Assembly (NCBI GenBank): GCA_041687435.1
Contig: JAWLBX010000005.1
Coordinates: 62,001 to 126,000, forward strand
DNA from: JACKII01 sp041687435
GTDB lineage: Bacteria; Pseudomonadota; Alphaproteobacteria; Bin95
Length of the DNA stretch: 64,000 nt
Reading direction: 5' to 3'
Within the stretch, counting starts at the first letter, position 1. Every line of letters begins with the position of its first letter. Positions 59,560 through 64,000 of the stretch are shown here, piece by piece. The notes below the pieces were generated by a model, which was not told where the DNA came from, did not search any database, and saw only the letters and a list, made by a program, of their open reading frames with translations. The position numbers and the translations under genes were made by a program.

Positions 59560-59748
59560 GGTAACAGAACCTTTCGGGTGGGGTGAAAAACGCCCTACAG
59601 GTAAGCCTTGCCTCGGCCGGGCGCAACCCAAGTCACGGGCCGAGGGTCAGACATAAGCACCCTGCCGACCGGACCAACCGCCGCAGCGCTGCGGGTTGCC
59701 AGCCGGTGCCGGGATTTGTCGCTGCTGCGTTCGCGCGGGCGGCCTACC

Positions 59749-59778
59749 AGCTGTTCGGCCCGTTAGCTGTTCGGCCCG
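59749..59778. repeat. 14-base direct repeat across a stop codon
   Basis: Two copies of AGCTGTTCGGCCCG (59749-59762 and 59765-59778) with a 16-base period. The second copy spans the stop codon of the pentapeptide gene and the first lies just beyond it, so one unit was probably duplicated by slippage. Confidence 0.75.
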
Positions 59779-60611
59779 ACGGCGGTATCGATCACCGCTT
59801 CGGGGTCCATTTCGCAGTCCTTCAGGGTCAGGCCCTTCGGCAGCTTGGTCTGGGCATTGCCGCACGCCTCGCGCATGCGGTCCTGTTTCAGGCCGTGGGC
59901 GCCGGTCAGATCGGCATCGGAAAAGACCGTGCGGCGCAGCAGGGCGTCGGAAAATACCGCGCCCTGCAGGTTTGCGCCGGTGAAGTTCGTGCGCTCCAAC
60001 CGCGCATCGCTGAAATCCGCATCCCGCAGGTCTGTGCCCAACAGGCGAGCCCGATCCATGTCGGCATTGGTGAAGTCGGCGCGCCTGGCATTGGCCCCGC
60101 TCAGGTCCGAGCGTTCCAGCCTGGCCAGTCCCAGTTGAGCGTGCGGCAGACGTGCGCCCCGCAGGTCCGCCCGCTTCATCAGAACATTGCGCAGGTCCGC
60201 ATCCTCAAGGTTTGCCTCGCGGAGGTCGGTCTTGCCCAGGTCCGAGTCGCGCAGGTCGGCGCGGTAGAGGTTGGCGTTGCGCAGGGATGCCTTTTCCAGG
60301 TCGGCGCCGGCAATCCGGGCGTTTTCCAGGTTGGCGCCGTCAAGGGTGCCTTTTTCCAAATTGCTCCGCCGCAGGTCGGCGCCGGTCATGTCGCAGTTGG
60401 AAAAATCAATATTCTTCAGGTCCGATTCCCGCAGGTTGACCCGGCCTAGCTTGGCGCCGGAAAGGGACATCCCCATCAGCGAGGCGCCGCTCAGATCGCA
60501 ATTCTCGCACGATCCGGTGGATTTCAACCGCTCCACATGGTCGGCATTGAAAGCCTGCGCCTGCAAAGCAAACACCATGGCCACAGCACCGGTCAGCGCG
60601 AACAACCGCAT
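59763..60611 (-). CDS. Exported pentapeptide-repeat protein
   Basis: A 282-residue protein. A signal peptide ends at AQA (20). Residues 38-236 are nearly uninterrupted A(D/N)LxX pentapeptides (for example ADLRR, ANLEN, ADLEK), predicted to fold as a right-handed quadrilateral beta-helix of about ten coils. A C-terminal segment has two cysteines (ACGNAQTKLPKG, KDCEM) that may pair. The ATG at 60611 follows GGAGAG. Periplasmic pentapeptide proteins have no settled role; it is probably not a gyrase-protecting Qnr, which is cytoplasmic. Confidence 0.9.
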   Translation of the reverse strand: MRLFALTGAVAMVFALQAQAFNADHVERLKSTGSCENCDLSGASLMGMSLSGAKLGRVNLRESDLKNIDFSNCDMTGADLRRSNLEKGTLDGANLENARIAGADLEKASLRNANLYRADLRDSDLGKTDLREANLEDADLRNVLMKRADLRGARLPHAQLGLARLERSDLSGANARRADFTNADMDRARLLGTDLRDADFSDARLERTNFTGANLQGAVFSDALLRRTVFSDADLTGAHGLKQDRMREACGNAQTKLPKGLTLKDCEMDPEAVIDTAVGPNS

Positions 60612-60851
60612 CGCCAACTCTCCTTTCCCCTTTTCGGGATCGTCTTTCACTCATTGATTGTTATGGGTAGCCGGTGGGCGTTGCACAAGCCGCGAAGGCT
60701 CCCCATTTCCCGATGCAGGCAGCCGGAGGAAGGCAGGACTTGACCGGCCGGCTCGGTTGCGCCATAAGGCCCCGGTGGTTCAACACGTCAGTCCGCGAGG
60801 GTTCGCGCGCTGGCGCGTTTTGCGTTGGTCCCCGAAGCAGAAGGATGCACG

Positions 60852-62288
60852 ATGTTTGAGAGCCTGACAGGCCGCCTCGGCGATGTGTTCGACCGCCTGC
60901 GTAAGCGCGGTGCGCTCTCGGAATCCGACGTCAAGGCGGCGATGCGCGAAATCCGCATCGCACTGCTGGAAGCGGACGTGGCATTGCCGGTGGTCAAGTC
61001 GTTCATCGACAAGGCGACCGCCGCGGCCATCGGCCAGCAGGTGCTGCGCTCGGTCTCGCCCGGGCAGCAGGTCATCAAGATCGTCCACGATCAGCTGGTG
61101 GAGATGCTGGGCACGGAGCCGGCGGACCTCAATATCCGCGGCAACCCGCCCCAGGTGGTGATGATGGTCGGGCTGCAGGGCTCCGGCAAGACCACGTCGA
61201 CCGGCAAGCTGGGCCTGCGGTTGAAAGACCGCGAGAAGAAAAAGGTGCTGATGGTCTCGGTCGACGTTCACCGTCCCGCCGCCATCCAGCAGTTGCAGCA
61301 GCTCGGCAAACAGGCCGGGCTGGACGTGGTGCCGCCGATTTTCGGCGAAATGCCGACCGCGATTGCCAAGCGCGCGCTCGATAGCGCCAAGAAGGGCGGC
61401 TATGACGTGCTCATGGTCGATACCGCCGGCCGCCTGAGCATCGACGAGGCGATGATGCAGGAAGCCGCCGCGGTGCGCGAAGTGGTGAAGCCGAACGAGG
61501 TGCTGCTGGTCGCCGACGCCATGACCGGCCAGGACGCCGTGCAGATCGCGGAGACCTTCCACAAGCGCCTGGGCGTCACCGGCATCATGCTGACCCGCGT
61601 CGATGGCGACGCGCGCGGCGGTGCGGCCCTGTCCATGCGGGCGGTGACCGGCCAGCCGATCAAGTTTTTGGGTGTGGGCGAGAAGCTGGACGCGCTGGAC
61701 GTGTTCCATCCCGACCGCATCGCCGGCCGCATCCTGGGCATGGGCGATGTCGTCAGCCTGGTGGAGCGGGCAAGCGAGGGCATCGAGCAGGAAGAGGCCG
61801 AAAAGCTCGCCAAGAAGGTGCAGAAAGGCCGGTTCGACCTGGAAGACCTGCTCGGCCAGTTGCGCCAGATGAAGCGCATGGGCGGCTTGGGCGGGCTGAT
61901 GGGCCTGCTGCCGCAAATGGGCAAGATGAAACAGGCCATGGCCGGCGCCAACATCGACGAGAAGCTGCTGGCGCATCAGGAAGCAATTATCCTGTCGATG
62001 ACGCCGCAGGAACGGCGCCGGCCGGAAATCATCAAGGCCAGCCGCAAGCGGCGCATTGCAGCCGGCTGCGGCCTGGACGTGCAGCAGGTCAACAAGCTGC
62101 TGAAACAGCATGACCAGATGCAGCAGGTGATGAAAAAGATGAAGAAGGGCGGCGGCAAGGGTCTCGCCGGCCTTCTGGGTGGCATGGGCGGTGGCGGCGG
62201 AATGCCTCCAGGCGGTATGCCACCTTTGGGCGGTGGCGGAATGCCGCCGATGGGCGGTGGCGGAGGTATGCCGCCGTTCGGGCGCTGA
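60852..62288 (+). CDS. ffh: Signal recognition particle protein Ffh
   Basis: A 478-residue SRP GTPase. The N domain (1-90) is followed by the G domain with GLQGSGKTT (107-115), DTAGRL, and TRVDGDARGG; the M domain has methionine-rich helices and RRRIAAG-type SRP-RNA contact. The tail is unusual: repeats of GGMPP and GGGGMPP after about residue 445. It targets membrane proteins with 4.5S RNA. AAGGA precedes the ATG at 60852. It heads the ffh-rpsP-rimM-trmD operon. Confidence 0.97.
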   Translation: MFESLTGRLGDVFDRLRKRGALSESDVKAAMREIRIALLEADVALPVVKSFIDKATAAAIGQQVLRSVSPGQQVIKIVHDQLVEMLGTEPADLNIRGNPPQVVMMVGLQGSGKTTSTGKLGLRLKDREKKKVLMVSVDVHRPAAIQQLQQLGKQAGLDVVPPIFGEMPTAIAKRALDSAKKGGYDVLMVDTAGRLSIDEAMMQEAAAVREVVKPNEVLLVADAMTGQDAVQIAETFHKRLGVTGIMLTRVDGDARGGAALSMRAVTGQPIKFLGVGEKLDALDVFHPDRIAGRILGMGDVVSLVERASEGIEQEEAEKLAKKVQKGRFDLEDLLGQLRQMKRMGGLGGLMGLLPQMGKMKQAMAGANIDEKLLAHQEAIILSMTPQERRRPEIIKASRKRRIAAGCGLDVQQVNKLLKQHDQMQQVMKKMKKGGGKGLAGLLGGMGGGGGMPPGGMPPLGGGGMPPMGGGGGMPPFGR

Positions 62289-62347
62289 GGCCCTGTGACA
62301 CGAATTTCGGTATTGTTTGAGAACACTCCAAGGAGACCAACCCCCTA

Positions 62348-62755
62348 ATGGCTTTGAAACTGCGTTTGTCCCGCGGCGGCTCCAAGAAGCGCCCGTACTA
62401 CCGGATTGTCGTGACGGAGGCGACTGCGCCCCGCGATGGCAGTTTTATCGAGCGCGTCGGCACCTACAACCCGATGCTGCCGAAGGATCACGAGGACCGG
62501 CTGCGCCTGTTCAAGGACCGCATCCAGCACTGGCTCGACCACGGCGCGCAGCCGACGGACCGGGTGCAGCGCTTCCTGGCTCAGGCCGAAATGATGGCCG
62601 CGCCGGCGATCCCGAACCAGACCAAGAAGAACCAGCCGAAGGCGAAGGCGCAGGAGCGCCAGCGCGAGGCCGAGGCTCGCCGCAAGGAAGCCGAGGAAAT
62701 GGCGGCTGCCGCGACTGCTGATGACTCGGCGGGCGAGGAAGCTCCGGCCGAGTAA
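62348..62755 (+). CDS. rpsP: Ribosomal protein S16
   Basis: A 135-residue S16 protein, with KLRLSRGGSKKRPYYRIVV at the start and GTYNPMLPKD. The C-terminal 45 residues are a charged, alanine-rich extension (KAKAQERQREAE) seen in alphaproteobacterial S16. AAGGAGA is well placed. It lies between ffh and rimM. Confidence 0.97.
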   Translation: MALKLRLSRGGSKKRPYYRIVVTEATAPRDGSFIERVGTYNPMLPKDHEDRLRLFKDRIQHWLDHGAQPTDRVQRFLAQAEMMAAPAIPNQTKKNQPKAKAQERQREAEARRKEAEEMAAAATADDSAGEEAPAE

Positions 62756-62826
62756 TCGGCGGGCGGGTTTTTCCAGGCAGCAATGCCCGGCAGACAGGCA
62801 GCAAGGTCGCGGATTCAGTGTTGGCG

Positions 62827-63435
62827 ATGACGGAACATCAGGTCTCCTCCCCTAGAGAAACGCCGGTTCAGCCGGCGGCGCGCGTTTGCGTCGCCGCGGT
62901 GGCTGGTGCGCATGGGGTGCGGGGGCTTGTGCGCCTGAAGTCCTTCACGGAAGTGCCGGAGGACTGCGCCGCCTATGGCCCGCTGTCCAGCGCCGACGGC
63001 GGCCATGTCTTCAAGGTTGAGCTGTTGGGCCGGCACAAGGCATTGCTGCTCGCCCGGATCGACGGCATCGCCAGCCGCGATCAGGCAGAGGCTATGCGTG
63101 GCACCCGCCTTTATATCGACCGTTCGGCCCTGCCAGACCCTGCGGACGAGGACGAGTTCTACCATGCCGACCTGATCGGGCTGACCGCGGTACTGCGGGA
63201 TGGCTCGACGATCGGCACGGTGCGCGCCGTTTACGACTTTGGCGCCGGCGACACGCTGGAGTTGACCGGAACCGCGGATGGCAAGGCGCGGATGGTGCCG
63301 TTCACCCTGGCTGTCGTGCCGGAAGTGGACATCGCCAGCAGGCGCCTGGTGGTCGATCCGCCGCCCGGCCTGCTGGACGATGACGACCGGGAAGAGGGCG
63401 GCCGGGATAAAGCCGACGGGAGCCCGGACTCATGA
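62827..63435 (+). CDS. rimM: 16S rRNA processing protein RimM
   Basis: A 202-residue protein. VAAVAGAHGVRGLVRLKSF is the N-terminal RimM motif and DEFYHADLIGL the start of the PRC-barrel half; PFTLAVVPEVDI is the C-terminal signature. It aids 30S maturation at S19. The start is either ATG 62827 or GTG 62818; neither has a strong ribosome site. The stop overlaps the trmD ATG (ATGA). Confidence 0.95.
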   Translation: MTEHQVSSPRETPVQPAARVCVAAVAGAHGVRGLVRLKSFTEVPEDCAAYGPLSSADGGHVFKVELLGRHKALLLARIDGIASRDQAEAMRGTRLYIDRSALPDPADEDEFYHADLIGLTAVLRDGSTIGTVRAVYDFGAGDTLELTGTADGKARMVPFTLAVVPEVDIASRRLVVDPPPGLLDDDDREEGGRDKADGSPDS

Positions 63436-64000
63436 CCTGGCGCGCCGTCGTCCTCACCCTGTTTCCGGAGATGTTTCCGGGTCCGCTCGGCCATTCGCTC
63501 GCCGGCAAGGCGCTGGCGCGCGGCGACTGGGCGCTGGACGCGGTCAATATTCGCGACTACGCCACGGATAAGCATGCCACTGTCGACGACACGCCATTCG
63601 GCGGCGGCGCCGGCATGGTGATGCGCGCCGACGTGGTCGACCGGGCGTTGGAAGCGGCGGCGGATGCGCGCGGCCCGGTGATTTATCTCAGCCCCCGCGG
63701 CAAGCCGTTGACCCAGGCGCGGGTCAAGGCGCTGGCGGCAGAGCCGGCGGTGACGCTGCTGTGCGGGCGGTATGAAGGCGTCGATCAGCGTTTGCTGGAC
63801 GAGCGCGGGCTGGAGGAAATCAGCATCGGCGATTTCGTCCTCTCCGGCGGGGAAACGGCGGCGCTGGTGCTGTTGGATGCCTGCGTGCGGTTGTTGCCGG
63901 GTGTGCTCGGTGCGCCGCAGTCGCTGGCGGAGGAAAGTTTCGAGAGCGGGCTGTTGGAATACCCGCATTACACCCGCCCGGCGGAGTGGAAGGGCCGGCC
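63432..64000 (+). CDS. trmD: tRNA (guanine37-N1)-methyltransferase, 5' part
   Basis: The first 189 residues of TrmD; the 3' end lies past the window. LTLFPEMFPGPLGHSLAGKA, DDTPFGGGAGMVM (the AdoMet knot loop region), LCGRYEGVDQR and ISIGDFVLSGGE are diagnostic. It methylates G37 of tRNAs to prevent frameshifting. It overlaps rimM by 4 bases. Confidence 0.96.
   Translation, partial: MTWRAVVLTLFPEMFPGPLGHSLAGKALARGDWALDAVNIRDYATDKHATVDDTPFGGGAGMVMRADVVDRALEAAADARGPVIYLSPRGKPLTQARVKALAAEPAVTLLCGRYEGVDQRLLDERGLEEISIGDFVLSGGETAALVLLDACVRLLPGVLGAPQSLAEESFESGLLEYPHYTRPAEWKGR

Overview
The window is about 64 kb of GC-rich chromosome from an alphaproteobacterium, most likely Rhodospirillales-like. 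The case rests on the order ffh-rpsP-rimM-trmD at the right end, a SUV3-type helicase / S4 protein / 7Fe ferredoxin / CarD cluster, fused TAXI-type TRAP transporters, DUF1244 and TIGR02186 family proteins, and many gene pairs joined by ATGA or GTGA overlaps. No tRNA, rRNA, insertion sequence, phage gene or CRISPR array was seen.

Layout. 1-2.2 kb (minus): an overlapping operon of glutathione S-transferase, hotdog thioesterase, an exported unknown protein and a luciferase-like monooxygenase cut by the window edge. 2.4-8.7 kb (plus): class III CoA-transferase, a Bcr/CflA-type exporter, three consecutive lipoproteins (one an M48 metalloprotease) and an MFS permease. 8.7-12 kb: selA-selB, so the organism probably inserts selenocysteine. 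12-18.1 kb: three tandem, closely similar TAXI solute-binding proteins, each followed by its own terminator hairpin, then one fused TRAP permease. 18.3-30.2 kb: a catabolic/redox mix (acyl-CoA dehydrogenase, SMP-30 lactonase, a second luciferase-like enzyme, FAD-linked 2-hydroxyacid dehydrogenase, NIPSNAP protein, solute-binding-like protein without a signal peptide, membrane-anchored glutamate-synthase-like enzyme, cytoplasmic BisC-type molybdoenzyme, TauD dioxygenase, ketopantoate-reductase homologue).

30.2-36.6 kb: carD, fdxA, an Hsp15-like S4 protein and a SUV3-like helicase (minus), divergent from an orphan OmpR-family regulator and an MBL-fold hydrolase. 36.6-42.4 kb: tamA-tamB for outer-membrane assembly, both apparently starting with TTG. 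42.6-46.3 kb: a molybdoprotein plus four-cluster ferredoxin resembling sulfite dehydrogenase SoeAB, with no membrane subunit nearby. 46.5-51.6 kb: enoyl-CoA hydratase, MATE exporter, and a glycerate kinase-pyruvate kinase operon. 51.7-57 kb (plus): DUF1244, murJ, trpS, then TauE/SafE permease-TIGR02186-UspA. 57-60.6 kb (minus): an unrecognised alanine-repeat protein with a glycine-rich membrane tail, asd, and an exported pentapeptide-repeat protein. 60.9-64 kb (plus): ffh, rpsP, rimM and the 5' part of trmD.

Most of the window is ordinary chromosome. The parts that best merit a second look are the triple TAXI array with a shared upstream TTG-N12-ATGGT motif, the alanine-repeat membrane protein, the three-lipoprotein cassette, and the SoeAB-like pair without an anchor subunit. 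No defence system or other clearly new multi-gene machine was found.
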